Origin: Cedecea colo
Lineage (GTDB): Bacteria; Pseudomonadota; Gammaproteobacteria; Enterobacterales; Enterobacteriaceae
DNA length: 47,542 nt
Assembly: GCF_011808225.1 (NCBI RefSeq)
Contig: NZ_SOYS01000015.1
Coordinates: forward strand, 1-47,542
Direction of reading: 5' to 3'
Part shown: piece after piece, positions 40,808-47,542 of the stretch
Layout of the letters: every line of letters starts with the position of its first letter
Position numbering within the stretch: position 1 is the first letter of the stretch
Position numbers and translations under genes: made by a program
The notes under the pieces: generated by a model
What the model was told of the DNA's origin: nothing
The model's input: only the letters and a program-made list of their open reading frames with translations
The model's database searches: none

Positions 40808-43336
40808 GTGAGCCTGACAGATACACTGAGTAGTTTAATCCAAACCCCGCTAAACCGTTACCAACTGGATATTCCATCGTGTGTGGCAAATATTGACGTG
40901 GAAGGTTTCAGCGGCTCAGAAGCGATGAGCGCGCTGTACAGCTACACCATCAACTTCACCAGTGCCGACAAGAACATTGATGCCCGCCAGATGCTGAGCA
41001 AGCCGGCGACCCTGACCATGGGGGCGGGCAACCTGCTTTCCCTGACGGAGCGCAAGGTGGTTCATGGGGTGGTGACGCATTTCGAGCGTACCGGTGGTTC
41101 AGCAGATGAAGCGCAGTACTGCATTGTGCTGGAGCCGTTTCTGGCGCTGCTGGGCAATCAGTTCCGTACACACCGCTTTTTCGTCAACAAGTCGGTACCG
41201 GAAGTGATCGCTGAGGTGCTCACGGAACATGGTCTGAAAGGCTGGGAGTATGAGTTTACCCTCAAAGACGGCTATCCAAAACGCGAGCAGATTAACCAGT
41301 ACCAGGAAAACGACCTTGCGTTCATTGAGCGCCTGCTGGCCGAAGTGGGGATATTTTACTTTTTCACTCTCCAGCCAGACACCCAGACTGAAGTGGTGCA
41401 CTTTGCGGACAAGCAAAGTGCCTGGACATTCGGTAAAACGCTGCCGCTGAACAGCCCGTCAGGGGCGAATGATAATGCGGCCGACTCGGTGTGGAATGTG
41501 CACATCTGGCATAACGTGGTGGAGCGTTCAGTCACGGCCAGCGACTACAACCACCGCGAAGCACAGAATATCCTGACCTCTGTTCCGGCGGACATGACCC
41601 GCGGTGACGGGGAGGGGAACACCTACGGTGATGTGTATCACTACCGCCCACGTCATCTTGAACGTGGCGATAAAATCACGCCGACGGCAGAAACCGGTAA
41701 CTTCTGGGCGCGTCTGGAGCATGAGCGGTTCCTGTCCGGGCAGACCACTGTGACCGGTAGCAGCACCGACCACACTCTCGGCCCGGCGCAGGTACTGACT
41801 ATTACCGAAATGGCTATCCCGCCAACGCTGCCGCGTGAAACGGAGAACGGTGTTGTTATTATCCGCACAGGCTACTACGCCAGCCGTAAGAATGCCCTGA
41901 AAGTGACATGGGTAGCGATGCCGTATTACGAGAACCGTTGCTGGCGTCCTGCCGCTAAAAAGCGCCCGGTGGTCAGTGGTACGCTGATGGCCCGCGTCAC
42001 CAGCGCGAAAGACAACGATATCTACGCCTGGCAGGATGCCTCCGGGATGTATCGGGTGAAATTCGATGCTGACCGCTACGACAAGCGCCAGGGCATGGAA
42101 AGTATGCCGGTACGTTTTGCCAAACCCTACGGCGGTGACAAATACGGCTTCCACTTCCCGCTGATACAGGGCACTGAAGTCGCCATTGCGTTCCATGAGG
42201 GCGATCCGGATCGTCCGTATATTGCCCATGCTCTGCACGACTCCCGCCACGTTGACCACGTCACTGAAGCCAACAGCACGCGCAACGTTATCCGCACAGC
42301 CGGCCTGAACAAACTGCGGATGGAGGATAAGCGCGGTGAAGAGCACGTTAAGCTCAGTACGGAGTATGGCGGCAAGACCCAACTGAATTTAGGGCACAAC
42401 GTCAATGCTTCCAGGGTTCTTCGTGGCGAGGGGGCAGAGTTGCGTACTAACGACTGGGTCAGCGTCCGTGGTGGTAAGGGCGTTTTGCTTACTGCAGATG
42501 CTCAGCCTGACGTCGGCAGTAAAATGCTTGAAATGGACAGGGCTGTAGAACAACTGGAACAGGCACTCACGCTGGCAAGAAGCCTCCAGGCAGCAGCGAA
42601 AGGGGCACAGGCAACAGTATCTGACATCGACAGCCAAAAGACGCTAAACAGCTCACTGAAATATCTGAAAATGCCAGGAATGCTGGCCAGTGCACCTGCT
42701 GGTATAGGTATTCTCAGTCCTGAGGCTGTCCGGCTTGCTTCAGGCGGAGCAAGTATTGGCCTCATGTCAGGTAAAAACACGGATATCAGCACCGGGCAAT
42801 CGTTCACTGTGGCGGCAAGCGAGGCTGTAAGTTTGTTTGCACAGGCTGCAGGAATGAAAATGTATGCAGGGGCAGGGAAGGTTGATATTCAGGCACAAGC
42901 TGACGCCATGAATGTCTCAGCATTACAGGACATCACTGTCGCCAGTGGTCAGGGAAGCGTGAAGGTGAATGCCAGCAAGGAACTGATTTTAAGTTGCGGT
43001 GGTGCTTATATAAAGCTTAGCGGCGGGAATATTGAACTGGGATGTCCGGGAAATATTTTGCTGAAAGCGACCAATGTTAATCAGACAGGTCCTGCCAGTT
43101 TAGATACACCACCAGTGACTTTTCCAAAAGGGTACAGTGAAGGGTTTATCACAACATCATCGGCCAGCGGAGCAGTAAAGCCTTTCACCACATATAAAAT
43201 TACAACGGCTGAAGGGGAGGTTTATGAGGGCATTTCCGGTGCAGAAGGAGAGACTTCTCCAATATTTACGTCTATGCCATCGCAGTTAAAAATCGAATAT
43301 CCGCGAAATATTGCTGATAGCCAGGAGGGCGAATAA
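40808..43336 (+). CDS. vgrG: T6SS spike protein VgrG
   Basis: VgrG trimers tip the T6SS tube and carry effectors. The 842-residue product shows the family order: an N-terminal gp27-like domain (CVANIDVEGFSGSEAMSALY, RTHRFFVNKSVPEVIAEVL, QYQENDLAFIERLLAEVGIF), the gp5/OB region (VRFAKPYGGDKYGFHFPLIQ, VAIAFHEGDPDRPYIAHALH), a DUF2345-type repeat region from about residue 560 (with a helical insert MLEMDRAVEQLEQALTLARS) and a C-terminal tail after NVNQTGPASLD. I choose GTG 40808 because GGAG lies 8 nt upstream; an in-frame ATG at 40742 has no ribosome site. The tail could be the adaptor for the lipase encoded one base downstream. Confidence 0.92.
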   Translation: MSLTDTLSSLIQTPLNRYQLDIPSCVANIDVEGFSGSEAMSALYSYTINFTSADKNIDARQMLSKPATLTMGAGNLLSLTERKVVHGVVTHFERTGGSADEAQYCIVLEPFLALLGNQFRTHRFFVNKSVPEVIAEVLTEHGLKGWEYEFTLKDGYPKREQINQYQENDLAFIERLLAEVGIFYFFTLQPDTQTEVVHFADKQSAWTFGKTLPLNSPSGANDNAADSVWNVHIWHNVVERSVTASDYNHREAQNILTSVPADMTRGDGEGNTYGDVYHYRPRHLERGDKITPTAETGNFWARLEHERFLSGQTTVTGSSTDHTLGPAQVLTITEMAIPPTLPRETENGVVIIRTGYYASRKNALKVTWVAMPYYENRCWRPAAKKRPVVSGTLMARVTSAKDNDIYAWQDASGMYRVKFDADRYDKRQGMESMPVRFAKPYGGDKYGFHFPLIQGTEVAIAFHEGDPDRPYIAHALHDSRHVDHVTEANSTRNVIRTAGLNKLRMEDKRGEEHVKLSTEYGGKTQLNLGHNVNASRVLRGEGAELRTNDWVSVRGGKGVLLTADAQPDVGSKMLEMDRAVEQLEQALTLARSLQAAAKGAQATVSDIDSQKTLNSSLKYLKMPGMLASAPAGIGILSPEAVRLASGGASIGLMSGKNTDISTGQSFTVAASEAVSLFAQAAGMKMYAGAGKVDIQAQADAMNVSALQDITVASGQGSVKVNASKELILSCGGAYIKLSGGNIELGCPGNILLKATNVNQTGPASLDTPPVTFPKGYSEGFITTSSASGAVKPFTTYKITTAEGEVYEGISGAEGETSPIFTSMPSQLKIEYPRNIADSQEGE

Positions 43337-43337
43337 C

Positions 43338-45359
43338 ATGACTACCGCTGTATCCTCACTCTGCCGTAAAAACCCCCATGCTCCATGTGACGAGCAAATG
43401 CCCTACTGGGTCGAATTTCAACTGGTTGATGAGCAGGGCGATCCCGTGGTGAATATGCCATGGACTGTTGAAAGTGCTCATCCTGTTTCCGGGCCGGTGG
43501 AGGGATTCACTTATTCTGGTCAGAGCGATGCTGACGGGCTAATCAGGGTCGACATGCCGCACGGTCTGGAGCTGAGGCTGACGTTAGATGGCAATCAACT
43601 GGCCAGGGAAATGGAAAAACGTGCCTTACGCGTTAGCCGCGATGCGGAAAATGATTCTGTTGTGCGTCCTGAAGCTGAAGAGAAAGGGTATATCTGGCAT
43701 TATGCCATTATCGGTGAACTTTGTCAGAGTTCACCAAACCTAGAATTAAGACCTGGGGAAATGTTACCTGCATACCACTTTCCTGCAAAAACAGCATTTA
43801 AGGGATTTAAATTCCGAACGAATGAACTTGAAAAGCGTCATATAATAGAAATATGCCCTTTCAGAGCATGGGAGCTTGTTCTGCATCATCAAAAGGACTA
43901 TTCCATTGCGAACGGAATTAATCTTGGTGCGGCAGCAACGCTTGCCTATGCAGACGACAGTACTCTGGATACGGTGTCAATTACACGCTTTTTTATTAAC
44001 CAGTGTCAGGATCTTTCACGCTTACCTCAGCTTTATAAAGATGGTTCCGCATGGAATATGCTAGTACAAGATGTTCCCTTTAGTGAACGGTATTACCCCC
44101 CGGTATTTATGGATACCTCACGAGACACGTCACCTAAGGAAGACGAGAAGGACCCACTTGGAACAGCACAGAGAGAGGATGATACCGCTACAACAAAGGC
44201 AGACGGTGATACGCAGCTTTATTATGTTTATAACGCGGATAAGGTGATTGTCGCTTGGCGTGGAACGGCCAGTTTGTTTGATGTGGGGACGGATCTTGCG
44301 TTTAGGCCGATAAATTCAGAATTATGCGATATAGATAAAACGCAATGCACTCCGTTACTACCTGCTGGGAAAGTGCATACTGGGTTCTGGAGTGGATATA
44401 ACAGAGTTGAAAAAAAATTTAGTAAAGAAGTTTCAAAATTTGAACAATTGGCAGGTGAGCGTGAGCTATTTATTTGTGGCCATAGCTTAGGGGGCGCGCT
44501 GGCATTAATACATTCGGTAAAGTTAAAGAATGTTAATCCAGTTCTTCATACCTATGGAATGCCACGAACTTTTACACGTAATGCAGTGATGCAATTGTCG
44601 GAGATTACCCATTACCGTCATGTGAATGATAATGATCCTATTCCAGCCGTACCCGCAGAAGCCAACCTTGATAACGAGTTATATAAAATATGGGGATGGT
44701 TTGGTGAAACGCTGGGCTTTTTCTGGTCATTGGGTGAGCTTCTCGCTTACCAGATGGTTGCCTGGGGAGACTGCTTCTGGCACCACGGCAATACGGTTGC
44801 CTTTCTCACAGCCACACAGAGCCGGGAATGGAATGAGTGTAAGAGGGATCTCCCAACTCCTGCAGGGTGCATTACCATCAGAAATCCACTTCCACTAAAG
44901 GCTAAGCTTTATCTGGTACCCGCTCTGGCGGAACAAGAGATGCAACAGGCCGGTAAGAAACAGAAAGAATTTAAAGCATCATTGACGCAATCGGATTTAA
45001 AAAATTTCTTCCCTAAAGGTAGCAACCCGGACAGAGGGATTAATTTAAATATTTTTGAACACCTTATGACGTCCTATATGCCCTATATGTATAACAAGGT
45101 GTTAGAGTTGATTGATAATGCCGGCATAGTGGAAAAACGCACATTTACTGAGCACCGGTATAATGTGGATGCATTCAGGGAGCAGATGGCAGAAAATAAA
45201 AATGATATACCGAATGATGAATTATCCAGAAATGAAATTTTCCTCAATATAGAAGGCTTGTTGGGAATATCGCTGACTCCAACATTATCTATGCCGTCTG
45301 GCAATGATACGCTTTTGCGGTTTGCTCAATATGGAGAAGAGGTAATGGAAAATGTATAA
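43338..45359 (+). CDS. Probable T6SS lipase/phospholipase effector (Lipase_3 type)
   Basis: This 673-residue protein has a class 3 lipase core. The nucleophile elbow GHSLGGALALIH (Ser near residue 384) follows VIVAWRGTASLFDVGTDL, and a likely acid residue lies in RHVNDNDPIPAVPAEA. The catalytic His may be in the WHHGN segment near residue 485. No signal peptide is present, as expected for a T6SS effector. ATG 43338 has AGGAGG 8 nt upstream and starts one base after the vgrG stop; an in-frame extension into vgrG is not credible. Its place after vgrG and before two lipoprotein genes matches Tle effector modules, which attack membrane lipids of rival bacteria. The first 130 residues may be the VgrG-binding part. 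Confidence 0.88.
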   Translation: MTTAVSSLCRKNPHAPCDEQMPYWVEFQLVDEQGDPVVNMPWTVESAHPVSGPVEGFTYSGQSDADGLIRVDMPHGLELRLTLDGNQLAREMEKRALRVSRDAENDSVVRPEAEEKGYIWHYAIIGELCQSSPNLELRPGEMLPAYHFPAKTAFKGFKFRTNELEKRHIIEICPFRAWELVLHHQKDYSIANGINLGAAATLAYADDSTLDTVSITRFFINQCQDLSRLPQLYKDGSAWNMLVQDVPFSERYYPPVFMDTSRDTSPKEDEKDPLGTAQREDDTATTKADGDTQLYYVYNADKVIVAWRGTASLFDVGTDLAFRPINSELCDIDKTQCTPLLPAGKVHTGFWSGYNRVEKKFSKEVSKFEQLAGERELFICGHSLGGALALIHSVKLKNVNPVLHTYGMPRTFTRNAVMQLSEITHYRHVNDNDPIPAVPAEANLDNELYKIWGWFGETLGFFWSLGELLAYQMVAWGDCFWHHGNTVAFLTATQSREWNECKRDLPTPAGCITIRNPLPLKAKLYLVPALAEQEMQQAGKKQKEFKASLTQSDLKNFFPKGSNPDRGINLNIFEHLMTSYMPYMYNKVLELIDNAGIVEKRTFTEHRYNVDAFREQMAENKNDIPNDELSRNEIFLNIEGLLGISLTPTLSMPSGNDTLLRFAQYGEEVMENV

Positions 45360-46125
45360 TCAATCAAAAATTATTCTGCTTTCCCTGGTGTTGTTTTCCT
45401 CTGCAGGATGCAGTGTTAGCCAGGCCGTTAACAAGACGTTATCTCCACCGCCAGATACAAAATGGGTCAATTTTGAGATAAAAAACCCTTCTCAGTATAC
45501 GAAACCGTTTCCTCTTGAGGTCAGATACATCTCGTATGAATGTAAGAAAAAAAGAATCAGTGGATTTGATGGCTCAGTTATTACGGAACCCAGCTATAAC
45601 GTTATCGGGATCCCCATGCAGCAAGAGAGCGGGGATATCTGGAAAGCAAAAGTGGCTATGACCGGTGGCGGTTCATGCAAATGGACGTTGAGTGCGGTCA
45701 ATTTAGGTATCGAATATATAGATGCTATACATCTTGGCAAAGATCTTGTTCCTGGTACGGCGGTGGGGGTGTCGCTCGCTTTTGATAATGATGCCTCCAG
45801 AAACGGGCAGTATACTGCAACTTTTGGTGATTTAAATTTATCTCCAAAATATTATCCATATATAATAGAGTGGAAATTAATTCGTAATAGGAATGACTTA
45901 ACTCTTTTAGGCCAGCATGACTTTATTTTAAGTCAGGTTACTAATGTAAATAATATAAAATTTGAGCCGTTATTGGATGAAAGTAAAATAATTAGATATA
46001 TTGAGCCTGAAAAAAAGATCAAAGGTGTTCACGCTAAAATAATATATCCAGATGGCAGTGTTATATCCGATGGCACTGTGTTTCCTGATTTTGATAAGAT
46101 TGATAAAATGAATGTTAAAAAGTAA
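45352..46125 (+). CDS. Lipoprotein, probable immunity protein to the lipase effector (copy 1)
   Basis: This 257-residue protein has a lipoprotein signal, MYNQSKIILLSLVLFSSAGC, with the lipobox Cys at residue 20 and Ser after it, which favours the outer membrane. The ATG overlaps the last codons of the lipase gene by 8 nt, so the two are coupled. The closest relative is its neighbour at 46236. The mature part is not a family I can name. A periplasm-facing lipoprotein next to a T6SS lipase is the standard arrangement for immunity against Tle effectors, so that is the likely role. Confidence 0.78.
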   Translation: MYNQSKIILLSLVLFSSAGCSVSQAVNKTLSPPPDTKWVNFEIKNPSQYTKPFPLEVRYISYECKKKRISGFDGSVITEPSYNVIGIPMQQESGDIWKAKVAMTGGGSCKWTLSAVNLGIEYIDAIHLGKDLVPGTAVGVSLAFDNDASRNGQYTATFGDLNLSPKYYPYIIEWKLIRNRNDLTLLGQHDFILSQVTNVNNIKFEPLLDESKIIRYIEPEKKIKGVHAKIIYPDGSVISDGTVFPDFDKIDKMNVKK

Positions 46126-46235
46126 AAATGATAGCGTTTTTTTTTGCTAAACGTATCAGGCTAATTAATTGTTATAATTACAGGCCTGTAACGCGTTTTT
46201 ATGATTTTTTTGATATAGAGCAGAGGTAATGAAAA

Positions 46236-47006
46236 ATGTCTAATCAATCAAAAATTATTCTGCTTTCTCTGATGTTATTTACTGTGGAGGGTTGCAGTAT
46301 GAGCCGGGCCGTAAACAAAACGTTATCTCCACCGCCAGATACAAAATGGGCCAATTTTGAAGTAAAAAACCCGTCTCAGTATACAAAACCCTTCCCGCTG
46401 GAAGTCAGATACATCTCGTATGAATGCATGAAAAAGAGAATCAGTGGCTTTGATGGCTCTGTTATCACAGAACCCAGCTACAACTTTATTGGAATCCCCA
46501 TGCAGCAAGAGAGCGGGGAGATCTGGAAGGCAAAAGTGGTCATGACCGGTGGCGGTTCATGCAAATGGACGTTGAGTGCGGTCAATTTAGGTATCGAATA
46601 TATAGATGCTATACATCTTGGCAAGGATCTTGTTCCTGGTACGGCGGTAGGTGTGACCCTCGCCTTTGATAATGATGCTTCCCGAAATGGACAATTTACC
46701 TTTGTCACTGGAGATGTAGATTTATCTCCGAAATATTATCCTTATATAAGAGAGAAGAAAATAGGGGGGGTAGAGAATAGCTTATCTCTAATTGGTAAAA
46801 AAGATTTCCTGTCATTGCGTGTTGGTGAGATTAGTTCTGTGAAGTTTTCCCCTGAACTAGATGAGAGGAAAATAACAAGTTTTGTCGGGTTAGAGAAAAA
46901 AATAAAAGATAAATATCCAAAAATCATTTATCCGGACGGGAGTGTTGCTCCTGAAAAAACTCTTTTTCCTGATTTTGATAAGATCGACAAAATGAATGTT
47001 AATTGA
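46236..47006 (+). CDS. Lipoprotein, probable immunity protein (copy 2)
   Basis: This 256-residue paralogue has the lipoprotein signal MSNQSKIILLSLMLFTVEGC (lipobox Cys at residue 20, Ser at +2). Residues 1-165 match copy 1 almost everywhere; residues 170-235 differ strongly, and the last 20 (FPDFDKIDKMNV) match again. At DNA level the block from about 46543 to 46650 is nearly identical to 45659-45766, so the copies are recent duplicates or exchange sequence. The diverged part may decide which effector is bound. The start at 46236 lies 110 nt after copy 1; AGAGG lies upstream. Confidence 0.75.
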   Translation: MSNQSKIILLSLMLFTVEGCSMSRAVNKTLSPPPDTKWANFEVKNPSQYTKPFPLEVRYISYECMKKRISGFDGSVITEPSYNFIGIPMQQESGEIWKAKVVMTGGGSCKWTLSAVNLGIEYIDAIHLGKDLVPGTAVGVTLAFDNDASRNGQFTFVTGDVDLSPKYYPYIREKKIGGVENSLSLIGKKDFLSLRVGEISSVKFSPELDERKITSFVGLEKKIKDKYPKIIYPDGSVAPEKTLFPDFDKIDKMNVN

Positions 47007-47033
47007 TTCTTATTTATTTTTCGAGTATTCAAC

Positions 47034-47300
47034 ATGACAAAAGGCTTAGTTTTGCTTGGTGACAATACTTCTCACGGCGGAAAAGTGATCTCCGCCTCTT
47101 CCAATATTACTGTCGACGGGAAAAAAGCCGCATTAGTGGGTGATATGGTGAGTTGTCCGGTAGATGGGCATGGAACTAATCCTATCGTGGAAGGATCACC
47201 GCACCGGACATTTAACTGTCGCGCTGTTGTCGTCGATGGTTGTAAATGTCAGTGCGGTTGTACTGTAATTTCAAGTGCTCAGAACAGCACCGTAGGATAA
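47034..47300 (+). CDS. PAAR-domain protein
   Basis: This 88-residue PAAR protein forms the sharp tip on VgrG. The family pattern is clear: MTKGLVLLGDNTSHGGKVIS, SNITVDGKKAALVGDMVSC, PVDGHGTNPIVEGSP. A short Cys-rich stretch (CKCQCGC) near the end could hold metal. The N-terminus lacks an extended effector domain, so it is a plain PAAR. It lies 27 nt after the second lipoprotein gene and before a membrane-protein gene, and supplies the spike with the VgrG upstream. Confidence 0.9.
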   Translation: MTKGLVLLGDNTSHGGKVISASSNITVDGKKAALVGDMVSCPVDGHGTNPIVEGSPHRTFNCRAVVVDGCKCQCGCTVISSAQNSTVG

Positions 47301-47303
47301 TCA

Positions 47304-47542
47304 ATGGGCTGGGAAAGGACGAAAGCAACAACGATGGAGTTGCCTCCTGAACCATCTTTTACGGGATGGCTGTTGGCTGGTGCTGTTGCCGCGGTTGTGG
47401 GTATTTTGCTGTTTATTCTGTATGCGTCAGGCATGGTTAAGGCACTGGCTGCATTCAATATCTGGTGGCTGGCATCCAGCCCGATTCTTGGCTGGTTTTT
47501 CCTGTTTTGTTTGCGGGGGTGGCTGTGGGGCAGAACCGTCAA
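47304..47542 (+). CDS. Membrane protein of the T6SS cargo cluster (3' truncated by window edge)
   Basis: ATG 47304 opens a frame that runs off the window after 79 codons. It begins MGWERTKATTMELPPEPSFT followed by a membrane helix (WLLAGAVAAVVGILLFILYA) and another hydrophobic stretch. The position right after a PAAR gene suggests a T6SS accessory or effector gene. I believe similar proteins follow PAAR genes in other enteric T6SS islands, but cannot check it. No ribosome site is strong; it starts 3 nt after the PAAR stop. Confidence 0.6.
   Translation, partial: MGWERTKATTMELPPEPSFTGWLLAGAVAAVVGILLFILYASGMVKALAAFNIWWLASSPILGWFFLFCLRGWLWGRTV

Noticed and set aside
41528-42382. 284-codon minus-strand frame
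   Set aside because: It is antisense to vgrG; conserved VgrG residues explain the sequence.

Overview
The window looks like chromosomal DNA of an enteric bacterium, most likely Salmonella or a close relative such as Citrobacter. It opens with the 3' part of a typical enterobacterial ppsA, which appears to be the conserved backbone edge. The rest reads as an accessory region of stacked catabolic operons and a broken type VI secretion (T6SS) locus. The genus call is an inference from gene content; no rRNA, tRNA or other species marker is present.

Layout: (1) 2-1054, end of ppsA. (2) 1205-6002, mixed ground: an AT-rich ACS-type MFS transporter, an MHS-type transporter interrupted by a stop at codon 20, a small unknown gene, and the ruin of an exported-protein gene. 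(3) 6193-21599, a cyclitol (inositol-type) island. A seven-gene leftward operon (aldehyde dehydrogenase, HpaI-type aldolase, D-2-hydroxyacid dehydrogenase, IolG-like and MocA-like dehydrogenases, ABC permease, binding protein) diverges from an RpiR-type regulator, followed by iolD-iolE-SDR and then an ABC ATPase with a second, nearly identical permease. The upper inositol pathway genes are present, but iolB, iolC, iolJ and iolA are not in the window. An aldolase/dehydrogenase set that could form a different lower branch sits in their place. Repeated ATTGC elements mark probable operator sites. (4) 22027-25117, a second-copy type membrane PQQ-dependent glucose/polyol dehydrogenase and a remnant of another RpiR regulator. 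(5) 25317-30994, a sugar-acid module: IdnD-like and IdnO-like dehydrogenases plus an MFS transporter on the minus strand, and a GntR/FadR regulator plus a ManD/RspA-family dehydratase on the plus strand, with a shared 13-nt motif in front of the regulator and the dehydratase. (6) 31157-36537, a P4-type integrase relic, then a fumarase/adenylosuccinate-lyase family enzyme with a PTS EIICB, divergent from a BglG/Mga-like regulator. (7) 36700-38684, two abutting IS3-family fragments and a gene for an unusual protein made of six to seven Myb/SANT-like repeats. (8) 39147-47542, a T6SS cargo island. The structural locus has collapsed: the 5' part of tssB is joined out of frame to the last ~43 codons of tssH (clpV). 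The vgrG, lipase-type effector, two paralogous lipoprotein (probable immunity) genes, PAAR gene and an accessory membrane-protein gene remain.

As a system, sections 3 to 6 would let the cell take up and oxidise cyclitols, sugar acids and a PTS sugar derivative, each with its own local regulator. Section 8 cannot build a secretion apparatus from this locus and would need a complete T6SS elsewhere. The most unusual items are the inositol-type cluster with a non-standard lower half, the tssB/tssH deletion fusion, and the Myb-repeat protein with an in-frame TGA.
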